Source: Bacteroidota bacterium (lineage in GTDB: Bacteria; Bacteroidota; Bacteroidia; AKYH767-A; OLB10). From it: a DNA stretch of 46,408 nucleotides. Shown here in pieces: positions 26,510 through 35,880 of the stretch (its first letter is position 1; every line of letters starts with the position of its first letter). The position numbers and the translations under genes were made by a program. The stretch covers positions 1-46,408 of the forward strand of contig JAGVTU010000022.1 in the NCBI GenBank assembly GCA_019136655.1, written 5' to 3'. The notes under the pieces are model-generated. The model worked only from the letters and a program-made list of their open reading frames with translations, was not told where the DNA came from and ran no database searches.

Positions 26510-29359
26510 TTATCGCGACAGGTACATACTTTTCTCTTTATACAAATGTCTGAAGTAAGCATCTTCTACCGACTCAATAAAACGTATGGCTTCTCCTGTT
26601 GATTTCATCTCGGGGCCTAATTCTTTATTCACATCAGCAAATTTCTCGAAAGAGAAAACCGGTTCTTTAATGGCATAACCAAAAGCAGCAGGTTTTATTT
26701 TAAAATCAGCAAGTTTATTTACGCCAAGCATTACCTTGGTGGCAATGTTGATGTAAGGCACCTGATGTGCTTTGGCAATGAAAGGCACTGTGCGTGATGC
26801 ACGCGGATTGGCTTCAATGACATAAACTTTTTCATTCTTCACGGCATACTGAATATTGAGCAGACCTTTTACATGCAGCGCAAGTGCCAGTTTTTCGGCA
26901 TAGGTTTTCATTTGCGAAAGCACATTTTCACTCAGGCTGAAAGGAGGAAGTACGGCATACGAATCGCCACTGTGAATACCTGCCGGTTCAATGTGTTCCA
27001 TCATACCGATGATCTGCACATCTTTTCCGTCACAAATAATATCTGCTTCACATTCTTCGGCCATGTCCAAAAAATGGTCAATGAGCACTCTGTTGCCTGG
27101 AAGATTTTTGAGAAGTTTGATTACTGCACGTTCCAGTTCTTCGTCATTAATTACAATACTCATTCCCTGTCCACCGAGTACGTAGCTGGGTCTCACCAAA
27201 ACGGGATAGCCAACTTTGTTGGCAACAACCAGTGCTTCTTCTGCACTCTCGGCAACACCGTAAGGAGGATAAGGAATATCCAGGTCGCGAAGCAGGTCGG
27301 AAAAACGTCCTCTGTCTTCGGCAAGGTCCATATCTTCAAAAGATGTTCCTATGATTTTAATTCCTTTTTCGTTGAGATACTCTGAAAGTTTCAGCGCTGT
27401 TTGTCCGCCCAACTGCACAATTACTCCTTCAGGTTTTTCGTACTCGATGAGTTCGTAAATATGTTCGCGGTAAACAGGTTCGAAGTAAAGTTTGTCGGCA
27501 ATATCAAAATCAGTACTTACGGTTTCGGGATTGCAATTAACCATGATGGCTTCGTAGCCCGATTCTTTGGAGGCAAGCACACCATGCACGCAGGAGTAGT
27601 CAAACTCTATTCCCTGACCGATGCGGTTGGGGCCACTGCCAAGAACGAGAATTTTCTTTCTGTCGCTCACCTTGCTTTCAGTTCCTGAAACAGTATTTCC
27701 CGAAACATCTTCTGCCGGTTTTTCAAATGTGCTGTAGAAGTAAGGTGTTTTGGCTCCAAACTCTGCCGCGCAGGTGTCCACCATTTTATACACACGGGTG
27801 ATGCCCATTTGTTTTCTTCGTTCGTAAACATCTTCGGCAGTAACATTTCCGAGTATGTGTGCTATCTGATAATCGCTGAAACCGTTTTGTTTGAGTTCGA
27901 GCATCAGGTCATCAGCAATGTTGTTCAGATTATATCTGCGCAGTTCCTGTTCCATACTTACCAGCTTTTGTATTTCGGTAAGAAACCACTTATCAATTTT
28001 GGTGTGGTTGTGTATGGTTTGAATAGGTAATCCAAGTTTCAATGCATCTCTCACATGAAACACCCTGTCCCATGACGGATGTTCGAGTGAGTGAAGAATA
28101 TCGTCAACCTTATGCCAGCCTGTGCCGTCAGCACCTAATCCGTGGCGGTTTATTTCAAGACTCTGACAGGCTTTCTGCAATGCTTCGTTGAAGCTGCGTC
28201 CAATGCCCATTACTTCGCCAACCGATTTCATCTGCAAACCCAGTGTTCTGTCGGCACCATGAAACTTGTCGAAATTCCATCTCGGTATTTTTACAATCAC
28301 ATAATCGAGGGCAGGTTCAAAAAATGCTGATGTACTTCCTGTGATTTGATTTTTCAGTTCATCGAGGTTATAACCGATGGCAAGTTTTGCAGCAATCTTG
28401 GCAATAGGATAACCTGTTGCTTTGGAAGCTAATGCCGATGACCGCGAAACACGCGGATTGATTTCAATGGCAATAATATCTTCGGTGTCGGGGTCAACAG
28501 CAAACTGAACGTTGCAACCTCCTGCAAATTTCCCGATGGCACGCATCATTTTTATGGCCATGTCGCGCATACGCTGATAGGTATGGTCGCTCAGTGTCAT
28601 GGCAGGTGCTACGGTAATGCTGTCACCGGTGTGAATGCCCATCGGGTCGAGATTTTCTATCGAGCAAATGATGATGACATTGTCATTGGAGTCGCGCAAA
28701 AGTTCAAGTTCAAATTCTTTCCATCCAAGCACAGCTTTTTCTACCAGCACTTCGTGAATGGGAGATGCCTGCAGACCACGCATCAGTTTTTCTTCAAACT
28801 CTTCTTTCTTCATTACAAAACTTCCGCCAGAGCCACCAAGCGTGTAGGAGGGACGTATCACCAGCGGGAAACCTATGCGCTGTGCAATTTCTTTTCCTGA
28901 CAAAAAGGAGTTGGCCACTGCTGACGGTGCCACACCCATTCCAATATCAACCATCAGCTTTCTGAAAGCTTCGCGGTTTTCAGTAGTTTCAATGGCATCA
29001 ATATTTACACCGATAATTTTTATACCGTGTTTTTTCCATACACTGCGCTCATCAGCTTCCTTGCAGAGGTTCAGTGCTGTCTGGCCACCCATGGTAGGAA
29101 GTACTGCATCAATTTTTCTCTCAGAAAGAATTTTTTCAATACTCTCAACAGTAAGCGGTAGCAAATAAACATAGTCGGCAGTAACCTTGTCAGTCATGAT
29201 GGTGGCAGGGTTGGAATTGATGAGGGTAACTTCAATTCCTTCTTCGCGCAGCGAGCGTGAAGCCTGAGAGCCACTGTAGTCAAACTCACAAGCCTGACCA
29301 ATGACAATGGGGCCGCTGCCTATTATTAAAACTGATTTTATGGATGTATCTTTTGGCAT
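26510..29359 (-). CDS. carB: Carbamoyl-phosphate synthase large subunit, short form
   Basis: 949 residues. Two ATP-grasp halves start with GSGPIVIGQACEFDYSG and GSGPNRIGQGIEFDYSC, showing the internal duplication. RPSYTLGGSGGSFV and RPSYVLGGQGMSIV are the phosphate loops, with EINPRVSRSSAL and EANPRASRTVPF for metal binding. It stops at the end of the second synthetase half, so it lacks the ~120-residue C-terminal allosteric (MGS) domain of E. coli CarB (1073 residues); a short CarB is usual in Bacteroidota. It makes carbamoyl phosphate for pyrimidines and Arg. carA is not in the window. Confidence 0.97.
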   Translation of the reverse strand: MPKDTSIKSVLIIGSGPIVIGQACEFDYSGSQASRSLREEGIEVTLINSNPATIMTDKVTADYVYLLPLTVESIEKILSERKIDAVLPTMGGQTALNLCKEADERSVWKKHGIKIIGVNIDAIETTENREAFRKLMVDIGMGVAPSAVANSFLSGKEIAQRIGFPLVIRPSYTLGGSGGSFVMKKEEFEEKLMRGLQASPIHEVLVEKAVLGWKEFELELLRDSNDNVIIICSIENLDPMGIHTGDSITVAPAMTLSDHTYQRMRDMAIKMMRAIGKFAGGCNVQFAVDPDTEDIIAIEINPRVSRSSALASKATGYPIAKIAAKLAIGYNLDELKNQITGSTSAFFEPALDYVIVKIPRWNFDKFHGADRTLGLQMKSVGEVMGIGRSFNEALQKACQSLEINRHGLGADGTGWHKVDDILHSLEHPSWDRVFHVRDALKLGLPIQTIHNHTKIDKWFLTEIQKLVSMEQELRRYNLNNIADDLMLELKQNGFSDYQIAHILGNVTAEDVYERRKQMGITRVYKMVDTCAAEFGAKTPYFYSTFEKPAEDVSGNTVSGTESKVSDRKKILVLGSGPNRIGQGIEFDYSCVHGVLASKESGYEAIMVNCNPETVSTDFDIADKLYFEPVYREHIYELIEYEKPEGVIVQLGGQTALKLSEYLNEKGIKIIGTSFEDMDLAEDRGRFSDLLRDLDIPYPPYGVAESAEEALVVANKVGYPVLVRPSYVLGGQGMSIVINDEELERAVIKLLKNLPGNRVLIDHFLDMAEECEADIICDGKDVQIIGMMEHIEPAGIHSGDSYAVLPPFSLSENVLSQMKTYAEKLALALHVKGLLNIQYAVKNEKVYVIEANPRASRTVPFIAKAHQVPYINIATKVMLGVNKLADFKIKPAAFGYAIKEPVFSFEKFADVNKELGPEMKSTGEAIRFIESVEDAYFRHLYKEKSMYLSR

Positions 29360-29377
29360 CGTGTTCTTAAAATTTCA

Positions 29378-29385
29378 CAAAAGTA
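29378..29385 (-). promoter_or_regulatory. -7 promoter box for carB
   Basis: TACTTTTG on the minus strand, 18 nt before the carB ATG. No clear -33 TTTG is present. Confidence 0.6.
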
Positions 29386-29521
29386 GGAAATAGTGCATCT
29401 GCATGCCGCCATTGTGGATAAGTGTTTCAGTATGTTGATAAAGAAAACAGATGTATAAAACACTCACTGAGATGCATTTGAAACAACACACGTGCAGTTG
29501 GTTCAAACACTCACACGTAAT

Positions 29522-30277
29522 TCATATTACAAAAGGAATAACAGCTTTTCGTTCCTTGGGATAACTTTCGAATTTCTGTTTGTACCACCTGTGATGCGAC
29601 AACGCTCTGGGAACAAGGTTGCAAAATGTCCAGATAAAAAATGCCAGACCCGGCAAACTCCAGGTGAGAATGGCAAAGCCACACCATTCGATAATTTCGC
29701 CCATCAGGTTGGGGCAACTCACGTAGTGAAATAATTTTCCTTCGGGAATTTTGTAACCGGTGTCACCGGATTTGCGAAGTCCGATCAATATTCCATCTGA
29801 CCACCAGTTTACGGTGAGGCCTGCAAAAAATATAATGGTTCCGGTGATAAATGGTAAACTGCTCAGCCATTCCCTGTCATAAATTTTAAAATTGCCGAGA
29901 TAATATCCGATTATAAATCCGTTGACGAGATTAAAAGTTAATCCCATGAGTGTAATCACAACAGGCATTTTTTTGCCTTTTGTTTTTAGCCTTAACGGAA
30001 AGATGATACTTCGGTTGAAATAATGAAATGCAAAAAAAGAAATGATGAGCAGGTTGGTAAATGATTGCTGATTTTGTCCTGTAAACACAAACCAAAACAG
30101 CACCAGCAACACAAAAATTTCCATCAGCATCCATCCAAGTCTGTTGTCAATAAGCGGTCCCCAGGTTGTTTTGGTATGTCGCCCATAGGGAGCAGTAACA
30201 AACATCAGCACGAAAAAAATGATGACTGCAAGGGCAATCCATCCATAAACAAAAGTGGTATAATTTTCAAATGTCAT
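29522..30277 (-). CDS. Steroid 5-alpha-reductase family membrane protein (DUF1295-like)
   Basis: 251 residues with five or six TM segments (first at WIALAVIIFFVLMFV). The C-terminal signature is the 3-oxo-5-alpha-steroid 4-dehydrogenase type: YKIPEGKLFHYVSCPNLMGE, IIEWCGFAILTW, NLVPRALSHHRWY and KERKAVIPF. Known relatives reduce a C=C conjugated to a ketone using NADPH in membrane lipids such as sterols. It overlaps the stop of the HSD-like gene by 4 bp (ATGA), so the two are co-translated. The substrate is unknown. Confidence 0.9.
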   Translation of the reverse strand: MTFENYTTFVYGWIALAVIIFFVLMFVTAPYGRHTKTTWGPLIDNRLGWMLMEIFVLLVLFWFVFTGQNQQSFTNLLIISFFAFHYFNRSIIFPLRLKTKGKKMPVVITLMGLTFNLVNGFIIGYYLGNFKIYDREWLSSLPFITGTIIFFAGLTVNWWSDGILIGLRKSGDTGYKIPEGKLFHYVSCPNLMGEIIEWCGFAILTWSLPGLAFFIWTFCNLVPRALSHHRWYKQKFESYPKERKAVIPFVI

Positions 30278-31251
30278 ATCCGCCCTGAATTTTTAAACCA
30301 CTGAATGGTGTCGGTAAGTGTTTCTTTAAGTTCGCGCGACTGATAACCAAGTTCGCGTTGTGCTTTTGCAGACAAAACATTTTTGTTGCCATCCATCAGT
30401 ATATCGAGATAAGGTTTGTCGTAGAGCGGTGGCTTGCCAATGACGAAAGAATAAAATCTGATAAATGGCAGCACAGCTTTTGCAACTGTCATGGGAAGTT
30501 GTTTTAGTTTTTTCTTACTTCCTTTTATCTCAAGAACGATTTCTGCAAATTGTTGAATGGTATAATATTTTCCACCTAAGATATAGGTTTCGCCCGAAAC
30601 ACCTTTGGTAAGTGCAGCCACAATTCCGGCAGCTATATCGCGCACATCAGCAAAATCAAAACCACCTTCAATAACTGCAGGCACATAACCTTTGTAAATA
30701 TCAATAACAGCTTTGCCTAATTTGGAAGGTTTATGATCGGGAGGCCCTGCAGCCGAAGTAGGACAAACCACTACCACAAACATTCCGCTGCGAGCAGTTT
30801 CAAGAGCTAATTTGTGTCCGTCACGTTTTGTCCTGTCGTAAAACAATGCACTGTCGTTCACAAACTCTCTCGTTTCATCAAGGGGAATGTTGTGCGGTGA
30901 ATGTGAGAATGCATGTATTGAGCTGAGATGAACAATTTTTTTTATGCCGGTTTCTTTTGCAACTTCCAAAACGTTTTTGGTACCGGTTACGTTGATGTCG
31001 TAAACTTTTTGGTTGAAGTGATAGCTCAGATCAATAGCGGCAGCAGTGTGTATTACTGCATCGCATGTCTGCATGAAAGCAATCAGCGCTTCACGTTTCA
31101 GAACATCACCTTGCATCATTTTCAGAGGCAAATCCTGAATAGCAGCCACATCCTTGCGCACCAGTGCAACCACTTCATGTCCATGCGCAATGAGATGTCT
31201 GCAAACAGCAGAGCCAATATGTCCGGATGCGCCTGTTACTGCAACTTTCAT
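30274..31251 (-). CDS. 3beta-HSD-like / NAD-dependent epimerase-type short-chain dehydrogenase
   Basis: 325 residues. Rossmann motif GASGHIG (residues 7-13), DVLKREALIAFMQTCDAVIH, VHLSSIHAFS, and the catalytic YxxxK in FYDRTKRDGHKLALE. The C-terminal SQKE-like region and dimer helix resemble dihydroflavonol reductase and 3beta-hydroxysteroid dehydrogenase rather than sugar epimerases. It would interconvert a ketone and an alcohol with NAD(P)H. Its stop overlaps the start of the 5-alpha-reductase-like gene. Confidence 0.9.
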   Translation of the reverse strand: MKVAVTGASGHIGSAVCRHLIAHGHEVVALVRKDVAAIQDLPLKMMQGDVLKREALIAFMQTCDAVIHTAAAIDLSYHFNQKVYDINVTGTKNVLEVAKETGIKKIVHLSSIHAFSHSPHNIPLDETREFVNDSALFYDRTKRDGHKLALETARSGMFVVVVCPTSAAGPPDHKPSKLGKAVIDIYKGYVPAVIEGGFDFADVRDIAAGIVAALTKGVSGETYILGGKYYTIQQFAEIVLEIKGSKKKLKQLPMTVAKAVLPFIRFYSFVIGKPPLYDKPYLDILMDGNKNVLSAKAQRELGYQSRELKETLTDTIQWFKNSGRI

Positions 31252-31290
31252 TTGCCGAATTTAGAAAAAGTTGATGCAGCAAAAGTGTAA

Positions 31291-31521
31291 TCAGACTTCT
31301 TTGACAGAAATAATTTTTACAGGGCATGCTTTGGCAGCTTTTTCGCATGCTTCCAAAGCACTGTGTTGTTTTGTTTTCATAGTATGGAAGCCTCGCTTTT
31401 CAGTTGACTGCAGCAAAACTGATTTACCATCTTTCTTCGACATTCTGAAATATTCGGGAGCAAACTCCACACAGTAGTTGCAGCCAATACATTTATCACG
31501 CTGAAGTGTAACAACAATCAT
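31291..31521 (-). CDS. Small [4Fe-4S] ferredoxin
   Basis: 76 residues. Cys11, Cys14 and Cys17 in CIGCNYC together with Cys66 before Pro67 (KACPVKI) would hold one [4Fe-4S] cluster. Cys59 is extra and could form a disulfide or be free. The second cluster found in 2[4Fe-4S] ferredoxins is absent. A low-potential electron carrier. The gene begins with no gap at the stop of the U32 gene upstream on the same strand. Confidence 0.92.
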   Translation of the reverse strand: MIVVTLQRDKCIGCNYCVEFAPEYFRMSKKDGKSVLLQSTEKRGFHTMKTKQHSALEACEKAAKACPVKIISVKEV

Positions 31522-32766
31522 TCAGGCATCAACAATTTTATACAACTTATCGGAAGGACGCACTTTGAAATTTGTTTTAATGGTAACGAGGTCTGATTTT
31601 TCAGCAGTGAGAGCACCTTCCTTTTTGTCCACACGCATATCTTCCACTATCATTTCCTGTGAGCCTGTAGTAGGGCCCTGCACTAAAATTTTATCACCTA
31701 AACTCACGTCAAACGATTCAATAAGAAAAACAGCAACATTGGTTTTAGGAAAATAATGTTGTCCTTTTCCGATATACACTTTCTTCTGTGTTGCCTTGGA
31801 GCCTGATGAGTCTGTCCACTCACCGAGTTTCTGACCTAAATAATATCCTGACCAGAAGCCACGGTTGTAAACAGTTTCAAGTCTTTTCATCCAGTCAGCC
31901 ACTTTCTCTTTGCTGTAAGTGCCATCAGCAACGGCATCAATAGCCTCGCGGTAACATTTGGTTGTGGTGGCCACATATTCAGGAGCGCGGCCTCTGCCTT
32001 CTATCTTCAGAACTTTAACTCCTGTATCAGCCAACTGATCCAAAAAATCAATCGTACACAAATCTTTTGGCGACATCATATACTCATTGTCGAGTTCAAT
32101 TTCAAAACCTGACTCCTGATCAATCACCGTATATTTTCTTCTGCAATTTTGTTTGCATGCTCCTCTGTTGGCAGAAGAGTTGTGTGAATGCAGGCTCAGA
32201 TAACATTTTCCTGAAACGGCCATGCATAAAGCACCATGACCATAAATTTCTACCTCTACCAAATTTCCTGAAGGGCCTTTGATTTGTTCTTTCTCAATCT
32301 GACTGCAAATTTTTTTTACCTGATTCAAACTCAGCTCGCGGCTCATCACCATGGTGTCGGCAAAGAGTGAATAAAAACGAACCGTTTCGATATTGGTAAT
32401 ATTTATCTGAGTAGAAATATGCACTTCCATTCCAATCTGCCGCGCATAGGCAATCACTGCCTGATCCATTGCAATCACTGCTGTAAGTCCGGCTTCTTTT
32501 GCTTTGTTGATAAGGGTTTTCACAACAGAAAGGTCGTGATCGTAGATGATGGTATTCAGCGTGAGATAGGTTCTCACATTTTTTTCTTTGCATCTTCTTG
32601 CAATTTCAGGCAAATCTTCCATCGTAAAATTGATGGTTGCTCTGGCACGCATGTTCAGCTGTTCCACACCAAAATAAACAGAGTCGGCACCATTGTCAAG
32701 TGCAGCCTGCAACGATTCGAAATCGCCTGCAGGACTCATCAGTTCTATTTTTCCACTTCGTGTCAT
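31522..32766 (-). CDS. Peptidase U32 family protein, TrhP/YegQ-like
   Basis: 414 residues. N-terminal TIM-barrel-like segment ELMSPAGDFESLQAALD, then the U32 signature EIYGHGALCMAVSGKCYLS with Cys181 and Cys188, followed by Cys204 and Cys208 (RGACKQNCRR), four Cys that look like a metal or Fe-S site. A C-terminal beta-barrel domain follows (VGDKI-like LGDKILVQGP). Known relatives are needed for 5-hydroxylation of U34 in tRNA (TrhP) or C2501 of 23S rRNA (RlhA, longer); the length fits TrhP. The stop abuts the ferredoxin start. Confidence 0.93.
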   Translation of the reverse strand: MTRSGKIELMSPAGDFESLQAALDNGADSVYFGVEQLNMRARATINFTMEDLPEIARRCKEKNVRTYLTLNTIIYDHDLSVVKTLINKAKEAGLTAVIAMDQAVIAYARQIGMEVHISTQINITNIETVRFYSLFADTMVMSRELSLNQVKKICSQIEKEQIKGPSGNLVEVEIYGHGALCMAVSGKCYLSLHSHNSSANRGACKQNCRRKYTVIDQESGFEIELDNEYMMSPKDLCTIDFLDQLADTGVKVLKIEGRGRAPEYVATTTKCYREAIDAVADGTYSKEKVADWMKRLETVYNRGFWSGYYLGQKLGEWTDSSGSKATQKKVYIGKGQHYFPKTNVAVFLIESFDVSLGDKILVQGPTTGSQEMIVEDMRVDKKEGALTAEKSDLVTIKTNFKVRPSDKLYKIVDA

Positions 32767-32784
32767 GTGCTATAAAAAACGCTG

Positions 32785-32815
32785 CAAAAATACACATTGC
32801 TGCGCACTCACTAAA
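32785..32815 (-). promoter_or_regulatory. Promoter of the U32-ferredoxin operon
   Basis: On the minus strand TTTA at 32815-32812, then 19 nt, then TATTTTTG at 32792-32785, a good -33/-7 layout apart from TTTA for TTTG. The ATG follows after 18 nt. Confidence 0.6.
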
Positions 32816-32858
32816 CCGTTGTGGTCAGGTGATTTCAGAAACATCAGCATCAGTGAAT

Positions 32859-33296
32859 TTAATCCAATGGTGTATGTGCAGTAATGGCGATACGGTTCCA
32901 TCCGTTGATGGCTACAACAGCCATAATAACGGCAGCCAATTCTTTTTCGGTAAGATGTTTTGCTGCTTCATCATAAACGGCATCAGAAACATGACTGCCT
33001 GCAATGAGTGTCATCTCTTCGGTGAGAGCCAGCACTGCACGTTCCTTTTCAGTAAAAAGTTCTGTTTCGCGCCATGCATTGAGCAGGAACAAACGTTGTG
33101 TTGTTTCTCCGATTTTCAGCGCATCGCGGGTGTGCATGTTGATGCAATAAGCACATCCGTTGATTTGTGATGCACGTGTTTTTATCAACTCATACAATTT
33201 CTTGTCTAGGCCGCTTTTTTCGAGATACTTTTCAAGGCCAATCATGGCTTCATACGCTTCAGGTGATACTTTCGATAAATTAATTCGCTTTTTCAT
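32859..33296 (-). CDS. AhpD-like carboxymuconolactone decarboxylase family protein
   Basis: 145 residues. The redox motif CAYC (Cys48, Cys51) with His55 in NMHTRDA places it with AhpD-like peroxidase partners rather than the lactone decarboxylase itself. A small all-helical, oligomeric cytoplasmic protein, likely in peroxide or disulfide metabolism; the partner is unknown. A TAGTTTTG box (33336-33343) lies 39 nt upstream. Confidence 0.9.
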   Translation of the reverse strand: MKKRINLSKVSPEAYEAMIGLEKYLEKSGLDKKLYELIKTRASQINGCAYCINMHTRDALKIGETTQRLFLLNAWRETELFTEKERAVLALTEEMTLIAGSHVSDAVYDEAAKHLTEKELAAVIMAVVAINGWNRIAITAHTPLD

Positions 33297-33335
33297 TTTA
33301 TAACTGATGTAAAAATTCTATTTCATTTTTGATGA

Positions 33336-33343
33336 CAAAACTA
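33336..33343 (-). promoter_or_regulatory. -7 promoter box for the AhpD-like gene
   Basis: TAGTTTTG on the minus strand, 39 nt before the ATG at 33296. Confidence 0.5.
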
Positions 33344-33419
33344 AAGGAACATTTTCATTGCTTATGTGATGAAAGTGTAACATTTAAAGTTTGCAATCCG
33401 CATTAAAACAAAGAGTAAT

Positions 33420-33427
33420 TATGTTTG
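33420..33427 (+). promoter_or_regulatory. -7 promoter box for the methyltransferase gene
   Basis: TATGTTTG, 27 nt before the ATG at 33455. A TTTG at 33390-33393 is present, but with a 26-nt spacer, so its role is doubtful. Confidence 0.55.
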
Positions 33428-33454
33428 TTAAAAATTATTTAAACAAAAACAGGT

Positions 33455-34078
33455 ATGAGCACACCGCAAAATCCTTCTTCAACTCCCAAGTTTGAAAACG
33501 AACTGGATGCTAATTTCTGGAATCAGCGATGGATAAGCGGACAAACAGGGTGGGACATTGGTTACGCTTCGCCTCCGTTGGTAAAATATTTGGAAGGTTA
33601 TCCAAACAAAGACGCAGCCATACTCATTCCGGGATGTGGAAATGCTTATGAAGCTGCACATTTTGCAGACAATGGTTTCAGCAACATTACCCTGGTGGAT
33701 ATTTCAGAAGAAGCAGTTGCGCGCTTAACAGAAAAATTTAAACATACACCTCAGATAAAAATACATTGCGAAGATTTTTTCAAGCATCAGGGAAAGTATG
33801 ATTTGATTCTGGAACAAACATTTTTTTGTGCACAGGTGCTGCAACAAAGAGAAGAGTATGTACAAAAGATGGCCTCACTGCTGAACAAGAATGGCAAACT
33901 TGCAGGTGTTCTCTTTGGTGTTAGCTTCGGAGAGTCGGGTCCGCCATTCGGTGGTGATGAAAAAGAGTACAGAGAATTATTTTCTGCGGAGTTTCACATT
34001 GATAAGATGGAGCCTTGTTACAACAGTATCGCTCCAAGGGCAGGGTCGGAATTGTTTTTTGTGTTTACAAAAAAGTAA
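33455..34078 (+). CDS. Thiopurine S-methyltransferase-like SAM-dependent methyltransferase
   Basis: 207 residues. FWNQRWISGQTGWDIGYASP near residue 21 matches the TPMT family N-terminus, and ILIPGCGNAYEAAHFADNGF is the SAM-binding Gly-rich loop, followed by VDISEEAVARL. These enzymes methylate sulfur or selenium compounds or other small molecules; the substrate is unknown. Monocistronic, converging with the SDR gene at 34130. Confidence 0.92.
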   Translation: MSTPQNPSSTPKFENELDANFWNQRWISGQTGWDIGYASPPLVKYLEGYPNKDAAILIPGCGNAYEAAHFADNGFSNITLVDISEEAVARLTEKFKHTPQIKIHCEDFFKHQGKYDLILEQTFFCAQVLQQREEYVQKMASLLNKNGKLAGVLFGVSFGESGPPFGGDEKEYRELFSAEFHIDKMEPCYNSIAPRAGSELFFVFTKK

Positions 34079-34129
34079 ATCCTTAAATGCATCAGAGATA
34101 GTTTAAACATCTTTTAAAAAAATTCTCTT

Positions 34130-35578
34130 CTACTTCAGCCCTGCAATCCGCCTCAGCATATTTCTGAAAATAAAAAAATGAAACGGTAACATGGCATACC
34201 AGTAATTTCTTCCCCAAATACCTTTAGGTCTGAAGGTGGCAGTTTGTTTCAGGATACAGTGCTGGCCATTTTGCACAATAGACCATTCGAGCCAGGCTTC
34301 ACCGGGGAGTTTCATCTCTGCAAATAACAGCAAGCGGCAGTTTTTTTTGTCAACCAGAATGACTCTCCAGAAATCAATGGTATCACCGGGGTCAATGTCC
34401 ACCTTGCTTCTGCGGCCACGGCTTAATCCCACACCTCCAACAAATTTATCCAGCATACCACGTATTCTCCAAAGTGAATCCGCATAATACCATCCATGCT
34501 CTCCGCCAATACCAAAAAAACGGTTTGCAATTTCTTCCTTATCAGCACAGTCAATTTTCAGCCACTTGCGGTCTTTGTAACATCCGTTCACAGGCACTTC
34601 TATGTGCTGATTTACTTCAAGATGAGTGAGGCTGCTGGATGCAGAATCTGTCCAGCTCGATACAACCATGTTCTGTTCTATCCTTGCAAAAGCCATCTTA
34701 ATCGCTTCCTTATAGGTGTATAGTTCCTGCGGAATTATGGAACGGATGGATGTTTCCTTGCAAACAACATCATTTTTCATACTCTGCACAAGCTGTTTTG
34801 CAATGGTGTAGTTGGCAGAGGTAGTCAGGTTGACCCAGTGAGCAGACAATCCGGGAAACAGCAAAGGCAAAGAAAAAATATAACGCTTGTAACCACGTAC
34901 TTCAGCATAATCAAGAAGCATTTGTTTATAGGTCAGCACATCAGGTCCGCCAATTTCAAAAGTTTTGTTGAATGTTTTCTCATTCATCAGACAAAGCTGC
35001 AGATAGTTTATCACGTTTCTGATGGCTATGGGCTGGCATTTAGATTTCAGCCAGTGAGGTACAATCATCAATGGTATTTTTTCTGTCAGGTCACGAATAA
35101 TTTCAAATGAAATACTTCCTGAGCCAACAATCACTCCTGCTTCAAAAATTGTATATGGAATCTCGGAACGTATCAGCACATCTTTCACCACTTTGCGGGC
35201 AGTGAGATGTTTTGAAAGCATTTTTTCATTGCTGATACCACTCAGATAAACTATTTGTTTTACCTTTGTAAGCGTGGCTACAAGCACAAAACAACCTGCT
35301 GCCCTCACTTCATATTCCTTCAGCGTTGTTGAAGTGTCGCCAAGGGAGTGAATCAGATAATAAGCAACATCAAACTGTTTTTTGTTGAACTGCTGAACAG
35401 CATTTTCGGGATGCAGAAAATCAAATTCAATGATGTTTACTTTTTCAAGTAAGTCGGCTGAAGGTTTGAAACGGTTTTTATCTCTTACCACACAGGTAAC
35501 ATCATGGCCGGCCTCTACCAGCACAGGCAATAGCCTCATTCCAATATATCCGTTAGCTCCTGTGAGTAATATTCTCAT
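34130..35578 (-). CDS. NAD(P)-binding SDR oxidoreductase with C-terminal DUF2867 domain
   Basis: 482 residues from ATG 35578 (MRILLTGANGYIG). The frame is open 24 codons further, but a -7 box at 35602-35609 makes those untranscribed. An atypical SDR Rossmann domain (LTGANGYIG, DVAYYLIHSLG, IVYLSGIS) covers the first ~290 residues. The C-terminal ~150 residues (DPGDTIDFWRVILVDKKN, MKLPGEAWLEW) match DUF2867. The fusion is widespread; its substrate is unknown. Confidence 0.92.
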   Translation of the reverse strand: MRILLTGANGYIGMRLLPVLVEAGHDVTCVVRDKNRFKPSADLLEKVNIIEFDFLHPENAVQQFNKKQFDVAYYLIHSLGDTSTTLKEYEVRAAGCFVLVATLTKVKQIVYLSGISNEKMLSKHLTARKVVKDVLIRSEIPYTIFEAGVIVGSGSISFEIIRDLTEKIPLMIVPHWLKSKCQPIAIRNVINYLQLCLMNEKTFNKTFEIGGPDVLTYKQMLLDYAEVRGYKRYIFSLPLLFPGLSAHWVNLTTSANYTIAKQLVQSMKNDVVCKETSIRSIIPQELYTYKEAIKMAFARIEQNMVVSSWTDSASSSLTHLEVNQHIEVPVNGCYKDRKWLKIDCADKEEIANRFFGIGGEHGWYYADSLWRIRGMLDKFVGGVGLSRGRRSKVDIDPGDTIDFWRVILVDKKNCRLLLFAEMKLPGEAWLEWSIVQNGQHCILKQTATFRPKGIWGRNYWYAMLPFHFFIFRNMLRRIAGLK

Positions 35579-35601
35579 AAATTTAAACGCTTTTGCAGAA
35601 G

Positions 35602-35609
35602 CAAATATA
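35602..35609 (-). promoter_or_regulatory. -7 promoter box for the SDR-DUF2867 gene
   Basis: TATATTTG on the minus strand, 23 nt before the ATG at 35578; it decides the start. Confidence 0.55.
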
Positions 35610-35880
35610 GGAATAGATAAATATGAATTATCATGATAAATATCTGCCATATTTCTGTATTAAACATTTGTGGAAACAATGATTAATCATTATAGGAGTG
35701 GATGTATCATATTGCTGAATTGATGTTATAGGTTCTATTTTTAAATCAGACTTAGAATCAAAACACTATTCAGCGCTCATCTTTTCTTTTATATTTAATT
35801 ATCGTTTCTGATCAACTTAATATGACTATTGTAAGTGAAAAAAGTAAAATAAATCAACATAACAACATCCGGATAATATT

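Noticed and set aside
26873..27385. 170-aa plus-strand ORF
   Set aside because: Shadow of carB; composition unlike a protein.
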